Below, piece after piece: positions 1-11,000 of a DNA stretch of 64,000 nt. The notes under the pieces were generated by a model, which was given only the letters and a program-made list of their open reading frames with translations, did no database searches and had not been told where the DNA came from. The position numbers and the translations under genes were made by a program. The DNA comes from an uncultured Eubacteriales bacterium (GTDB lineage: Bacteria > Bacillota > Clostridia > Lachnospirales > Lachnospiraceae). Within the stretch, counting starts at the first letter, position 1. Every line of letters begins with the position of its first letter. Where the stretch lies: assembly GCA_900318615.1 (NCBI GenBank), contig ONLK01000002.1, forward strand, positions 1 through 64,000, given 5' to 3'.

Positions 1-434
1 CCATAGGCGCCGGCATTCATAATCATACCGCCGCCGATGGTTCCCGGGATTCCGGAGGCAAATTCAAGACCGGTCAGACTGTGCTCCAGTGCGCTGCGGG
101 CGGCGGAGGAAAGCATGACGCCCGCCTGAGCGGTTATTCTGTCACCTTCTATACGAATCCGGTTAAAGTTCTTATACAGCTGGATAACGGCTCCGCGAAT
201 TCCAAGATCACCGACCAGCAGATTGGTTCCGTTGCCGATAATCGTAAACGGAATACTTTCTTTCTTCAGATACCTGATGGAAGCGGATACCGCACCGGCC
301 GAGTCCGGCATTATGAAAATATCCGCCGGCCCTCCGATGCGAAAGGACGTGTGCCTGCTCATCGGTTCATTTTCCAGCACCTGTGCCGTCCCGCATATCT
401 TTATCAGTTCCTTTGCTGCTTTATTCTCACTCAT
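1..434 (-). CDS. murB: UDP-N-acetylmuramate dehydrogenase, N-terminal part (runs off window)
   Basis: Flavoenzyme that reduces UDP-GlcNAc-enolpyruvate to UDP-MurNAc in cytoplasmic peptidoglycan precursor synthesis. Only about the first 144 residues are in the window; the rest lies beyond base 1. The visible part has the FAD-binding pattern of the family: RHTSFRIGGPAD near residue 28, then a NGTNLLVGD-like stretch, and GLEFASGIPGTIGGG followed by MNAGAYG at the edge. The ATG at 432-434 has GGAG about 10 bases upstream. It starts 30 bases after the aminotransferase gene, in the same direction, so the two are probably cotranscribed. The family assignment is firm. Confidence 0.93.
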   Translation of the reverse strand, partial: MSENKAAKELIKICGTAQVLENEPMSRHTSFRIGGPADIFIMPDSAGAVSASIRYLKKESIPFTIIGNGTNLLVGDLGIRGAVIQLYKNFNRIRIEGDRITAQAGVMLSSAARSALEHSLTGLEFASGIPGTIGGGMIMNAGAY

Positions 435-464
435 TCTTTCCCAACTCCGCTGCCTTTTCTGCCT

Positions 465-3400
465 TTATTCCTGCTTCAGGATGCCGCTGTCTTGTATGGC
501 CTGTACTGCCTCTTCCAGCTCCCTCTCCTCAAGAACAAGAGCAAAGCGGACATATCCCTCGCCCAGGGATCCGAAGCTGCTGCCCGGTGTGCAGATCACA
601 CCGGACGCTTCCATCAGTTTCATCACAAATTTTTCCGAATCCGTGTACCCATCCGGAAGCGGTGCCCACACGAACATGGTTCCATCCGTATCCGGGCAGT
701 TCCATCCGATGGAGCGAAGTCCCTGTGTCAGCGTACGGCTTCTTCGCTCATATTCCCGGCACTGCTCCCTCGCAGGCTCCAGCGGGCCTGTCAAAGCGGC
801 AATGGCTCCGTACTGAACCGGATAAAAAACTCCGTAATCAATCTGTGAACGGATCACCTTAAACTTTTCAATAATCTGAGCGTTGCCCAGAACAAAGGAC
901 AGGCGGGCTCCTGTATAATCAAAGGTCTTGGACAGAGAATAAAATTCAACGCCGACCTCTCTGGCTCCCTCATGCTGAAGGAAGGAGCCTCCCTCCTTAT
1001 CACCGAATACGATATCTGCATACGCATTATCGTGAAGAATGATAATGTTGTACTTTTGCGCAAACGCAATCAGCTCATCGTAGAATTCGTCCGGTGCCGT
1101 GCGGCAGAACGGATTCCCCGGATAGCTGACAATCATCATTCTGGCTCTCCGGCAAATATCCTCCGGAATGGCATCCAGGTCCGGCAGATATCCTCTGCTT
1201 TCATACAGCGGATATTCCCAGGTTTCACATCCGCAAAGTTCCGGTCCGACCTTAAAAATAGGATATCCGGGATTCGGAACCAGCACCAGATCCCCCGGAT
1301 CACACAGTGCCCATGCAATATGCGCCATTCCCTCCTGGGATCCGTTCACGGTCATAATCTCATCGGTTTTAAGATCAATGCCGAACCTTTTTTTATAAAA
1401 GGACTGCATAGCTTCCAGAAGCTCCGGCATGTCGCGCAGAGAGTACCGGTAGTTCTCCGGTTCCAGGGCTGACTTCTCCACCGCTCTTATAATGTTCTCC
1501 TGCGGTCTGAAATCCGGGGTTCCCACGGAAAGGTTATAAATTTTTCTGCCCTGAGCCAGAAGTTCTTCCTTTTTTTCGTTCAGCTGTGTAAAGATTCCCG
1601 GCTTAAATTCTTCCGCTTTCTTTGAAAATGTCAGTTTCATGCTGCCTCCCTGTTCCGGGGAATCTGTCTGTCCGACAGTTCTGTCTGCATCCCGTCCATC
1701 CGTGATCAGGCTGTCCCCGCCCCTGTTCACTGTAATCATGGTATCATTCTCATCGTGCCTCCGCTTTTCCGGACACTGTTTCCTTTCCCGGCGTACCCAT
1801 ATCTGCGTCAGAATAAACAGTACCGCACAAAGTACGGTGAGTGAAACTCCGGACCTGAATCCGCCCGGCATATAATGCATCTCGATTTTGTGGTCCCCCT
1901 CATCCAGATCGAAGCCTGTCATCGTGCCGGCAATCTTATAAGGGGTAACCGTATGGCCGTCCACGGTGATCGTCCATCCCTCCTCGCAGGGCACGGTCAT
2001 CATCAGCGTACCGGCCTCATCCACATGAATACTGCCGGTCAGACTGCTCCCGGTCACCCTCACATCCGTCATCTGGTTCTTCGCCAGTGTTTCGGCGATC
2101 CGGGTGCATGTACTGTTCGGGCACGTATAGACATATAGCGTTTCGCTGGTCTGCCCCGCATTCAAGGTTACGGTCAGATGGGCAATATCATTGCCTGCAC
2201 TTGAGTTAATGACATACAGATGATCCGTAAAAGTTGTGTAGGTCCTGGTATATTCCGGCGTGTCCAGTTCTATGCTGGCGACACGATTCGGACAGTATAC
2301 GTAAACCTGCTTGTCATCCGGAACCTTGATATCGTATGTCTGGCCGTTTTCGGCTTCGATCGTACGGTCCAGTGTGTAAAGACCGTCGATGCCGGTTGCC
2401 AGGCGGACAAAGGCATTCTGCACCTCGATCGGGTTATCTCCGTTATCGATATCCCACTCCCGGATATCCGGATTTACCATGAAGCCGGCCGCCAGCGCAT
2501 CTTTATTTTCGAACATCCTCAGATTGCCGTCACCATCAACATACGTAAACTGGTACAGGGAGTCACTGCCTGCTTTTGCATTCGAGGACAGGACATAGCG
2601 GATGCCGAAAACATCGTTCATCAATTTTGTGACGCCGTTATATCCGTTTTTATTCGTCCGGCTTTCCATGCCGATTTTATCGCAGAAGTTGGTGACTGAC
2701 TGAAGCATGGTCGAATTGAACATGATCACGGAGTTGCCGCCCGCGTACATGGTAACATTACGCATCCGCTGGCTGTCGATCTCGCTCCTGAAAAATTCGG
2801 ACTTGTCTGTGTCCGCTGTCAGTTTTTTATAGGATGCCTGATCGGCCAGGTAAATAGACCTCGTTACGTTCTCATTATACTCAATCCCGTAGATGGCATG
2901 AACACAGGCTTCGAAAAGGAGCGCCGCCCCCAGCACATAAGGGAACGTTTTTTTCAGCACCTTAAGATACCGTGACAGAAGCAGAAGAAGCATGTACCCG
3001 CACAGCAGGATCGGGGTGGCGTAGTTCCATGCACCATACTTCTGATCGTACGTCTGGTCCGCATACCCGGTGGCGACAACCGTAAAGCAGAACACAATCG
3101 GCACCAGACTGCTGAGCAGAATCGTCTCCGGCCTCATCTGCCGGATATGCGCCGTTGTATCATAGGACATGATCAGCAGCAGCGCGATGTAGATGAATGC
3201 AAAGCGGTTCGGCAGCCCGTTCTGCAGGTGAAATCCATGCCAGATGTAATTAAGAATATTCAGCGAAAAACTCAGCATAAGAAATGCCGTCAGGCATACT
3301 TTGGTCAGTTTTTCTTTCCAGGCAATTTTTGTATCCAGCACGTACATCAGGGCGAAAATCATGACAGCCACGCCGCAGTAGGCATTCAGCCCCACCTGGG

Positions 3401-4334
3401 TATCTGAAATGTTGATCGGATGTGCGGCGGCAAAATGCTGCAGCATAATATCGATGAAATTCGTGTAAAATTTGATCTGCTGCGGAAACGTATTGTTCTG
3501 CATAGCTTCCGATGATTTCAGCGATGCATAGGCTGGCATCAGCACCATGGAAGCCATTCCGCCGGCCAGCACCGAATACCATGCATACACCAGGACCCGG
3601 CGCAGAAAACTCTTTATCCCGGTCCATTTGTCCGCGAAAAGCTGAGAGATCATGTACAGCACGGAGAAAATGCAGAGCATGAAGCCGATATAATAATTGC
3701 ACCATATCCCATAGAACAATGACAGAGCGTATGTGCGGCCTTCACCGCCCTTCACGATTTTTTCAATGCCATACATCATGACCGGCAGCATGGCGACACT
3801 TTCCAGCCACATCAGATTGAAATAATATCCGATCATGAAATTGCTCAGGGCGAACATCGTCCCGAAAACCACCGGCATGAATTTTCGTTCCGGGTCCCGC
3901 TTGTGCAGATACCAGCTGAAGGTTCCTCCGCAAAGTCCGATTTTCAGTACAATCGCAAAGTCCATAAAATCGGCGACATTCGGGGTCGGAATAAAAACCA
4001 TCAAAAGGTTGATCGGGCTGGCCAGGTAATAGGCTGCCGTCGCCCAGAAATCAAACCCAAATCCGCCCTGAAAAGAATAAAACAGGGACTGCCCGGATAC
4101 CAGCTTGTCGTGGAACACCGTGTAGAAAGGAAGGTACTGATGAATGGAATCAATAATCAGCACCGTTCCGTCTCCGAACGGCCACACCTTAATCAGCGCA
4201 AATCCGACAAACGTGACGATAAACGGGATCAGGAAGCCGAGGCCGAAGTATCTGAAACCCTTCCGGTCCTTTTTCAGCCCGGTCCCTGTTCCCGCCTTTC
4301 CATTCTTCATAGCCATAACGTTATACTGCCGCAT
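465..4334 (-). CDS. YfhO-family membrane protein fused in frame to a DapL-like class I/II aminotransferase
   Basis: One uninterrupted 1289-codon frame holds two families that are normally separate. Residues 1-898 are a YfhO-type polytopic membrane protein: many hydrophobic segments from about 28 to 510, an extracytoplasmic stretch, and a last membrane segment near 831-847. YfhO proteins are linked to glycosylation of lipoteichoic acid and similar envelope polymers. A charged tail of about 50 residues leads to residue 899, a Met that begins a complete PLP-dependent aminotransferase of 391 residues. Its PLP lysine is in SLSKTFDYTGARL (local K238), preceded by the DapL-like pattern GAREVGVEF. 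An SD and ATG at 1638-1650 could also start the enzyme separately. It follows addA by 42 bases and precedes murB. DAP aminotransferase activity is inferred from similarity; the exact substrate is not proven. Confidence 0.85.
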   Translation of the reverse strand: MRQYNVMAMKNGKAGTGTGLKKDRKGFRYFGLGFLIPFIVTFVGFALIKVWPFGDGTVLIIDSIHQYLPFYTVFHDKLVSGQSLFYSFQGGFGFDFWATAAYYLASPINLLMVFIPTPNVADFMDFAIVLKIGLCGGTFSWYLHKRDPERKFMPVVFGTMFALSNFMIGYYFNLMWLESVAMLPVMMYGIEKIVKGGEGRTYALSLFYGIWCNYYIGFMLCIFSVLYMISQLFADKWTGIKSFLRRVLVYAWYSVLAGGMASMVLMPAYASLKSSEAMQNNTFPQQIKFYTNFIDIMLQHFAAAHPINISDTQVGLNAYCGVAVMIFALMYVLDTKIAWKEKLTKVCLTAFLMLSFSLNILNYIWHGFHLQNGLPNRFAFIYIALLLIMSYDTTAHIRQMRPETILLSSLVPIVFCFTVVATGYADQTYDQKYGAWNYATPILLCGYMLLLLLSRYLKVLKKTFPYVLGAALLFEACVHAIYGIEYNENVTRSIYLADQASYKKLTADTDKSEFFRSEIDSQRMRNVTMYAGGNSVIMFNSTMLQSVTNFCDKIGMESRTNKNGYNGVTKLMNDVFGIRYVLSSNAKAGSDSLYQFTYVDGDGNLRMFENKDALAAGFMVNPDIREWDIDNGDNPIEVQNAFVRLATGIDGLYTLDRTIEAENGQTYDIKVPDDKQVYVYCPNRVASIELDTPEYTRTYTTFTDHLYVINSSAGNDIAHLTVTLNAGQTSETLYVYTCPNSTCTRIAETLAKNQMTDVRVTGSSLTGSIHVDEAGTLMMTVPCEEGWTITVDGHTVTPYKIAGTMTGFDLDEGDHKIEMHYMPGGFRSGVSLTVLCAVLFILTQIWVRRERKQCPEKRRHDENDTMITVNRGGDSLITDGRDADRTVGQTDSPEQGGSMKLTFSKKAEEFKPGIFTQLNEKKEELLAQGRKIYNLSVGTPDFRPQENIIRAVEKSALEPENYRYSLRDMPELLEAMQSFYKKRFGIDLKTDEIMTVNGSQEGMAHIAWALCDPGDLVLVPNPGYPIFKVGPELCGCETWEYPLYESRGYLPDLDAIPEDICRRARMMIVSYPGNPFCRTAPDEFYDELIAFAQKYNIIILHDNAYADIVFGDKEGGSFLQHEGAREVGVEFYSLSKTFDYTGARLSFVLGNAQIIEKFKVIRSQIDYGVFYPVQYGAIAALTGPLEPAREQCREYERRSRTLTQGLRSIGWNCPDTDGTMFVWAPLPDGYTDSEKFVMKLMEASGVICTPGSSFGSLGEGYVRFALVLEERELEEAVQAIQDSGILKQE
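1638..1650 (-). promoter_or_regulatory. Internal ribosome binding site and ATG for the aminotransferase half
   Basis: On the minus strand GGGAGG is followed, four bases later, by an ATG that begins MKLTFSKKAEEF, the usual N-terminus of the aminotransferase. The frame has no stop upstream of it. The cell may therefore make both the 1289-residue fusion and a free 391-residue enzyme. The spacing is short but the SD is strong. Confidence 0.6.
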
Positions 4335-4376
4335 TGATGTTTATGCTCCTTTTCTGAAGCAGCCAGGTTCTTTCAT

Positions 4377-7300
4377 TTAAGTATCAAGCCTGATCACTTT
4401 ATTTAATGCAAACGAATATATCAGTTTCTCCGTCACTTTCTTTTCCGTCAGCATCTCCAGCGCCTTCTGGTAGTAATCAAGCTGAAGATGATAGCGCCCA
4501 GAGAGAGTTTCCGGCTGCGATACACGGTCTGTTTTATAGTCCAGAAGGGTAAGGCTCCCGTCTTCCTTCTCAAACCAGGCATCGATAATTCCCTGAACAA
4601 GAACCAGCTCATCCGTATCCGCCCATTCCTCACGGATGTGGGAGGATGGAACAGCGATCACAAATGGAGTTTCCCGGTGAAGTCTGCCGGACAGCGCCGC
4701 TTTCTTCATCTCCCCGGCCAGGGACTGCTCCATGAAAGCACGGATATCCTTTGCCCTGACATATTTTAGAAATTCTTTATGGATTTTACCACACCCGGCC
4801 ATTCTTTCCAACTGTGTTTCCACAAAGGCTCCCTCGAAAGGAACCCGGTAGTCGAAATACTGCATAACCGTATGGTAAAGAGTGCCGCGGTCCGCACCGG
4901 ACAGAGCAGAAACATCCGCAGTACTCCTGCGTCTTTCTGCGTTATCCGACGGAGATGGCAGCAATGGTTCACTCTCTGCCATCGTTTCCTCATCACCGGC
5001 ATGCTTCAGCTCCGACACCGACAGCTTTCCCGGGAGTTCCAGGCTGCCTTCATACGGATAGCGAAGTGTACGGATCTTTCTTATGTTCTCCGCAATCACC
5101 GGATCGTATACCACAGCCTGATTTGGATATGGAATCGTAACCCCCATGCTTTCAGCAGATGCCGTGTTTGCCTCCCCGACCGTATCCGCTGCCATGGTCC
5201 GCACCGTAAAGTGGCTGTTTTCGCCGCACAGATAAATGGCCGGCATGATCAGATCCAGATAGCATCCGGCGTCGCACAGCTGCGGGTAGGAAAGCCTGTC
5301 CGCCCCTTCGCTTTTCTTCCACTTTCCGTTACACTTTTCCAAATCTCTGACCGCACCGCTTATATAGAGTTTTTCCCGGGCCCGGGTCATCGCTACATAA
5401 AGAACTCTCAGTTCTTCTCCCATGCTCTCCTCGCGCACGAAATTTTTCATCGCTTTTTTCATCAGTGTCGGGATACGGATTCTTCTTTCTGTGTCCACGT
5501 AATCGCAGCCTATTCCGTAAACCGGATGCAGAAGAATCGGATATTTCTCGTCCTGCCGGCTCATGGCGCGGCCGGTACCGCACAGAAATACAATGGGAAA
5601 CTCCAGGCCTTTACTCTTGTGAATCGTCATAATGCGGACCGTGTCCGCTTCCTCACCCACCGTCGGAGCTTCTCCGTAATCCACCTCGTAATTTCGAAGA
5701 TTGTCGATGTAGCGGATAAAATTAAAAAGACCGCGGTAGCTCCCTTTTTCGTAATCGGCAGCTTTCTGCACAAGCATGTCTATATTCGCTTTTCGCTGGG
5801 TGCCGGCCGGCATGGCCGCAATATAATTTCCGTACCCGGTTTCATCCAGGACCAGGTGCAGCAGTTCATGCATTGGCGTGCAGGGTACCCTGCTCCTCAG
5901 AAAATCCATCGTCTTAAAAAAGCGTCTCAGTTTTCCGGCTGTGTCATCCTCCTTTTGCAGCGCGTACTTCCGGCAGGCTGTGTAAAAATCATCATCCCGG
6001 GCAAAAATCCGCACCGCCGCCAGTTCCTCGTCGCTCATGTTCCCGACCGGCGAGCGCAGGCAGGAAGCCAGTTCTATGTCCTGCCGCGGGTTGTCCAGCA
6101 CCGAAAGGCAGGAGAGAACCGTCCTTACCTCCAGCGTTGAAAAATAACCTGTTCCGGTACCCGTATAGGCCGGCACTCTCTCCTCGGAAAAAGCTTCTGT
6201 ATAGACGGATGCAAGCGAGCTTACCGCGCGAAGGAGAACGACCACGTCACGATACCGGGCGGGGCGGTACGTCCCTGTTTGTTTATCCCACACCGGTGTC
6301 TTTCCGACGATGCTCCGGATCTGCTGCGCCACAACATGCGCTTCTAAAGCGGCAAGAGAAGCGGAATCACTGTCTTTGTCTTTCTCAGGGTGGATCAGCA
6401 GTATTTCTGTTTTATACGTATCCTCCCCCTCCTGAGTCCCGGACACCTCTTCCTCCTGAGACATATTTCCACCTTCCGGATTCCCCTGTCCGTGCGTGTC
6501 CGGCATTGAAACAAACGAAGCACCAGGCACCAGCTCTGCGTCCCTGGTATATTCCACGCCGCCGACCGCTTTTATCATGATGCGGCGGAAGATATCATTG
6601 ACGCTGTCCAGAACCTGTGCCCGGCTGCGGAAATTCCGGTGCAGATCAATCCGGCGCTGCAGTGCATCCTTACGGATGCTGTAGTTCTCATATTTCTCCA
6701 TGAATAGTTCAGGCCGTGCCTGGCGGAAACGATAGATACTCTGCTTGACATCCCCGACCATAAAGCGATTATGCCTCCGGCCATCCCTGCCGCCCGAAAC
6801 GCTCTGGACAATATATTCCTGGATCAGATTGCTGTCCTGATATTCATCAACCATAACCTCCTCAAACATACCGGCATACTCAAGGGCTGTTTTCGTGCGC
6901 ACGGTTTCCCCGTTCTCCTTTTTGACAAGGGCACGAAGTGCCAGATGTTCGAGGTCTGCAAAATCAACAATCTGTCTTTTCCTTTTTGCTTTCGTAAACA
7001 TGTCATCAAAAAGATCGGTCACCCGGACAAGTTCCGCTGCCAGATGGCCGGCCTTTTTCATATGCCTGCGTACCGCAGCCGGATCCTCGCTGAAGTAATC
7101 TTCCCGGATCTTTTTTACCCTTTCCTTTACTCCGCTGACAGATGCCGCCACGGCAGCTTTCTTGTCTTCCGATGCATTTTTCATCTTTTTCCTGGTGAGA
7201 GGCGGGAAAGAGACCCCGCTTACCCGTTCTGCCATCTCCAGGTACGTGGGCGCCTGGGAGAGATCCTCCAGAATCCGTATGGCATTTTCAACATTTTCCA

Positions 7301-8036
7301 GATAAAGATCCGGTCCGTCCGGCTGAAGGCACAGAGCCCTGGCTTTTTGAAGTTCCGGAATGGACTCGCGAAGTCTCAGGCAGCAGACAGAAACAATTTT
7401 ATCCATCCAGTCCGGATCCTGACCGGATTCGTCTGCCGCATAATTTTGAAGGCATTCATGTCTCCATTCCTCCGGCCACGGATAAGCCATCGAATAATTA
7501 TAGAAGGTCAGAATGGCTTCTTCGGCACCGCTGTCATCCGTTCCTCCCGAAAAACACTCTGTAAAATAAGTAAACTCCGGACTCCCCTTCGCATACTCCT
7601 GTTCCATCAGCTTATCCGCGACGTCATAGCGAAGAAGTTTTTCTTCCCCGTCGTCGGCAATGCGAAAACCGGGGTCAATTCCGATTTCATGAAAATGGTT
7701 TCGGATAATATCCAGACAAAAGCTATGGATGGTTGTAATCCGGGCGCGGTGAACCAGTGTGAGCTGCTGCTGCAGATGTTCATTCCCGGGCTCCTTCTCC
7801 AGCTCATTCTCCAGGGCTGTGCGGATCCTTTCCCGCATCTCGGCCGCTGCCGCATTCGTAAAGGTCACAACAAGAAGATGATCGATGTCCACCGGATGGT
7901 CTTTATCCGTGATTTTCCGGATGACGTGTTCAACCAGCACCGCTGTCTTTCCGGAACCGGCAGCTGCTGAAACAAGCAGATCGCTGCCGGACGACTCAAT
8001 TACCTCCTGCTGCCCGGAAGACCATGTTACTGCCAT
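4377..8036 (-). CDS. addA: ATP-dependent helicase/nuclease subunit A (AddA)
   Basis: UvrD-type helicase and nuclease subunit of the AddAB complex, which resects double-strand breaks for RecA. Length 1219 residues, normal for the family. Helicase motifs in order: SAAAGSGKT (23-31), VTFTNAAAAEMRERIR, VDEYQDSN, VGDVKQSIYRFRQARPELF. The C-terminal RecB-like nuclease shows LLDYKTD with the catalytic Asp near 1166, then QLDYYQKAL. The ATG at 8034-8036 was chosen because AGGAGG lies just upstream and the protein then begins MAVTWSSGQQ. An upstream Met in the same frame would add 52 Lys/Arg-rich residues that are only the shadow of the addB 3' end. The addB stop lies one base before this ATG, so translation is coupled. 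Confidence 0.97.
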   Translation of the reverse strand: MAVTWSSGQQEVIESSGSDLLVSAAAGSGKTAVLVEHVIRKITDKDHPVDIDHLLVVTFTNAAAAEMRERIRTALENELEKEPGNEHLQQQLTLVHRARITTIHSFCLDIIRNHFHEIGIDPGFRIADDGEEKLLRYDVADKLMEQEYAKGSPEFTYFTECFSGGTDDSGAEEAILTFYNYSMAYPWPEEWRHECLQNYAADESGQDPDWMDKIVSVCCLRLRESIPELQKARALCLQPDGPDLYLENVENAIRILEDLSQAPTYLEMAERVSGVSFPPLTRKKMKNASEDKKAAVAASVSGVKERVKKIREDYFSEDPAAVRRHMKKAGHLAAELVRVTDLFDDMFTKAKRKRQIVDFADLEHLALRALVKKENGETVRTKTALEYAGMFEEVMVDEYQDSNLIQEYIVQSVSGGRDGRRHNRFMVGDVKQSIYRFRQARPELFMEKYENYSIRKDALQRRIDLHRNFRSRAQVLDSVNDIFRRIMIKAVGGVEYTRDAELVPGASFVSMPDTHGQGNPEGGNMSQEEEVSGTQEGEDTYKTEILLIHPEKDKDSDSASLAALEAHVVAQQIRSIVGKTPVWDKQTGTYRPARYRDVVVLLRAVSSLASVYTEAFSEERVPAYTGTGTGYFSTLEVRTVLSCLSVLDNPRQDIELASCLRSPVGNMSDEELAAVRIFARDDDFYTACRKYALQKEDDTAGKLRRFFKTMDFLRSRVPCTPMHELLHLVLDETGYGNYIAAMPAGTQRKANIDMLVQKAADYEKGSYRGLFNFIRYIDNLRNYEVDYGEAPTVGEEADTVRIMTIHKSKGLEFPIVFLCGTGRAMSRQDEKYPILLHPVYGIGCDYVDTERRIRIPTLMKKAMKNFVREESMGEELRVLYVAMTRAREKLYISGAVRDLEKCNGKWKKSEGADRLSYPQLCDAGCYLDLIMPAIYLCGENSHFTVRTMAADTVGEANTASAESMGVTIPYPNQAVVYDPVIAENIRKIRTLRYPYEGSLELPGKLSVSELKHAGDEETMAESEPLLPSPSDNAERRRSTADVSALSGADRGTLYHTVMQYFDYRVPFEGAFVETQLERMAGCGKIHKEFLKYVRAKDIRAFMEQSLAGEMKKAALSGRLHRETPFVIAVPSSHIREEWADTDELVLVQGIIDAWFEKEDGSLTLLDYKTDRVSQPETLSGRYHLQLDYYQKALEMLTEKKVTEKLIYSFALNKVIRLDT

Positions 8037-8037
8037 A

Positions 8038-11000
8038 TCACTTCTCCTCCTTTCCGTCCGCTTCTTCTGTCCCCCCGGCTTTCTCTGCTTCCTTCGCTTT
8101 CTCTGTTTCTTCCGCTTCTTCTGTTCCCCTGGCTTCCTCTGTCTCCTCCGCCTCTTCCGTTTCTGCAATGATCTTTTTCCATGCTTCCTCATCGTTGATC
8201 TGTGTCAGATCCCGGTAGACATTTCCCGGAATATGCAGGTCAAAGCCGCACAGATTCCGGTACGGGCAGTAATCGCACTGTGTCCTCTGGCTGTTCAGAA
8301 CAGCCGGCATCACTTCAATATGACCGGTCATAATTTGTCCGCCCAGTTCATGAAGCTCCTTTCTGGTGTATTTTCCCATCGCGCTGAACATCTGGAAGGA
8401 CGCCGCGTGACTGCCGGCGGAAAGGCTTCCGCTCTTATTCACGGCTGCCCTGACCGCCAGAGAAGAACCGGAGCCGGCGCTCATCTGTCTGTCCAGAGCG
8501 TAAAGGACCTGGCTGTCCGAGCTGATCAGACCCTCCGGGCGCATTTCCAGGAGAAGCTTCCTGTCCAGCTCCTCCTCCGTTTCCTCCGCAGCAATACTGA
8601 TCAGGGGATTGGACAGATGTTCATAAAGAATACCGGCCGGAAGGATCGTCTTATCCGGATGTAATTTCTTTTCTCTTTCCATAACGGCATTCAGGTACAC
8701 ACTCAGCTGCAGCTGTACCCCGCAGTAAAACAAAGCCGGATCAAATTTTCGATTCCCGGATTTATAGTCCACAACCTTGACAAACACTTTGTCCTTCTCT
8801 TCATACAGATCGATCCGGTCAACCCGTCCGCGCAGGTTCATCCGGACATTTCCCGGCAGGATCAGCTGAGTTTCACTCATCTGATTTCGTCCGCCGAAAA
8901 CCCACTCAAACATGGCCGGTTCAAACAATCCGGCACGGATCTGGCGGAGAAACGCCCATACCGACCGGCGGAGCGTTTCCAGAACCGCCTGTGCCGTGTG
9001 ACGGCTGCGGGCGCTGTCTGTGAACAGTCCGTTCGCATAGCGGGCGGTCTCCTCCGCCACCGACCGGTCGATCAGCTTCCGCGCTTCCTCCTCCGGCACA
9101 TTATGCCAGGTATATCCGTTCTTTTTCAGCCCGTTTCCAAATTTTCTCAGCACCTCATGATATAGATTCCCCGTATCCGCCGGCGTAATTTTAAAAATTT
9201 CTCTTTGGTTCAGCCGCAGTCCGTAGGCGGCGAAATGCTCGTATGCACATCCTGCGAAGGTCTCCAGCCGTGTCACGCTGCTTTCGCTCTCCTGTCCGTA
9301 CAGCTCCTTCGCCGTGCTTTCCGTCAGTCTGTCGGGATTAAACCGTGTATTTCCCGCGCGGACAAGCGCGTAGGCCGTGGCTGCCTCCGTTTCGCTTTGC
9401 TGAATCTGGCGCAGCAGTTCCAGCGTCTGACGGCGCACTTTGCCTGTCTCCACATCGCTTCCTACCATTCGGGCTGCATATCCTGCCAGAACCTTTCCGG
9501 TCGGGCAGCTGTCCTTCGAAAGAACATCCGGCATCTGCGTCTTAAAGCCGGACACAATTCCGAGATCTTTTTCCATCGGACGAATCAGCATCGAAGGCCG
9601 CATGGCTCTTCCCTCATTGTCACATGAGCTCCAGCTTAAATACAGCGCATCCGATGGTTTCGTCAGGGCAAGATAAAGGTAAAAGCGCTGCCGGTAACTG
9701 CTTTCCCGGCTGTCCGGGGAAAGTTCAAATCCGTTATTCTCAAGGAACTCCCTCTCCATCTCGGAGACAATACCGCCCTTTGTGACGGCGGCAGGCACCC
9801 ATCCGTCGTTCATACCGACAAAAAACAGAACCTTAATGTTCTCAAGGCGGGTTCTTTCCAGGTCTCCCATGTGCACCTGATCGATGCCCGGTGGTATAAT
9901 CCCGATTTTCGCTTCCGAAAACCCCGCCTCCAGTATATCGGAGAACTCTCTTCCGGAAATTACTTCTGTACCCAGAAGAGCCTGTATCTCCTTCAGAAGA
10001 TCCATGACGATATCATAGATCTGGCTGAACTCCATTGCCTTCGCGCGCTCACCGCGAAGGCGGAATATCTCTGACCGTTCCTCCATCTGTTCTTTCAGTT
10101 CAAATCGCCCGCACAGATCCTTAAGTTCATCGGCCAGCCGTGAAGCTTCCTGTTTTCCTCTGCCGAAAATCTCCGGGAAAGCGCCGAGCCTTTCCATCAG
10201 AGAAGCTCTCGTCTGCTCGCAGGAAAGAATCTGTTCTTCCGGGAAGGTTCTGGGTTTTCTTGTCCACTCCTCCTGCCAACGGTTCCTTCCCCGGATTCCC
10301 AGCGCAAGGCAGTAATTTTCAAGCTCATCAATCCGCTCCTCCGCTATCCGGCTGCAGCCGGACCGGAGAAAACGGAAAACACTCTCATAGGAAAAGTTCT
10401 GTTCTGTCATCTCAAGTACACCGCGGATGAATTCCAGGCATGGATTCAGAACAATATTTACTGTCTGGTCAATGAACAGCGGAATGCCCCACTGCCCGAA
10501 AATATACTGGGCCCCGGCCGCATAGTCCGGCAAAGAGCCGGCAATCACCGCAATGTCCCTGCAGCGGTATCCGCCGCGGACAATCAGATTTCGAATCTGC
10601 TCCGCCGTATAGTTCAGTTCCATGGCCGGTGACGTATATCCGCAGATATGGATATCCTCAAAGGAAGCCGGGCGGACGCGGACTGCCGGCCAGCGGAAAA
10701 GTATCCGCTCCAGTGCCTGAAGTCCGCTTCCTTCCTTAAAACGGACGGACGGTTCCTTCAGAAGAACCGGAGGCAGAAGCTGTGTTCCGGTTTCCTGCGC
10801 CATCCGGCTTAACTTCTGCACGGTCTGTTTCGTCATAGCAAAAAGCTCATACTCTCTGATTTTTGAATACAGATTGACAGAAGAATCCATTGTCAGCGTG
10901 ATTTTAATGTCCGCAGCCTTTTTCATCATCGCCCGGAGGGCTGTATATTCTACCGGAGTAAATCCGGTAAAACCATCGAACGCCAGTACGGCTCTATCCA

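Noticed and set aside
4779..7970. Long plus-strand frames (453 and 399 codons) opposite addA
   Set aside because: The addA motifs run through both; the plus-strand translations show no domain.
8037..8192. 52-residue Lys/Arg-rich N-terminal extension of AddA
   Set aside because: It is the shifted reading of the addB Glu-rich tail. The true ATG has AGGAGG and the family N-terminus.
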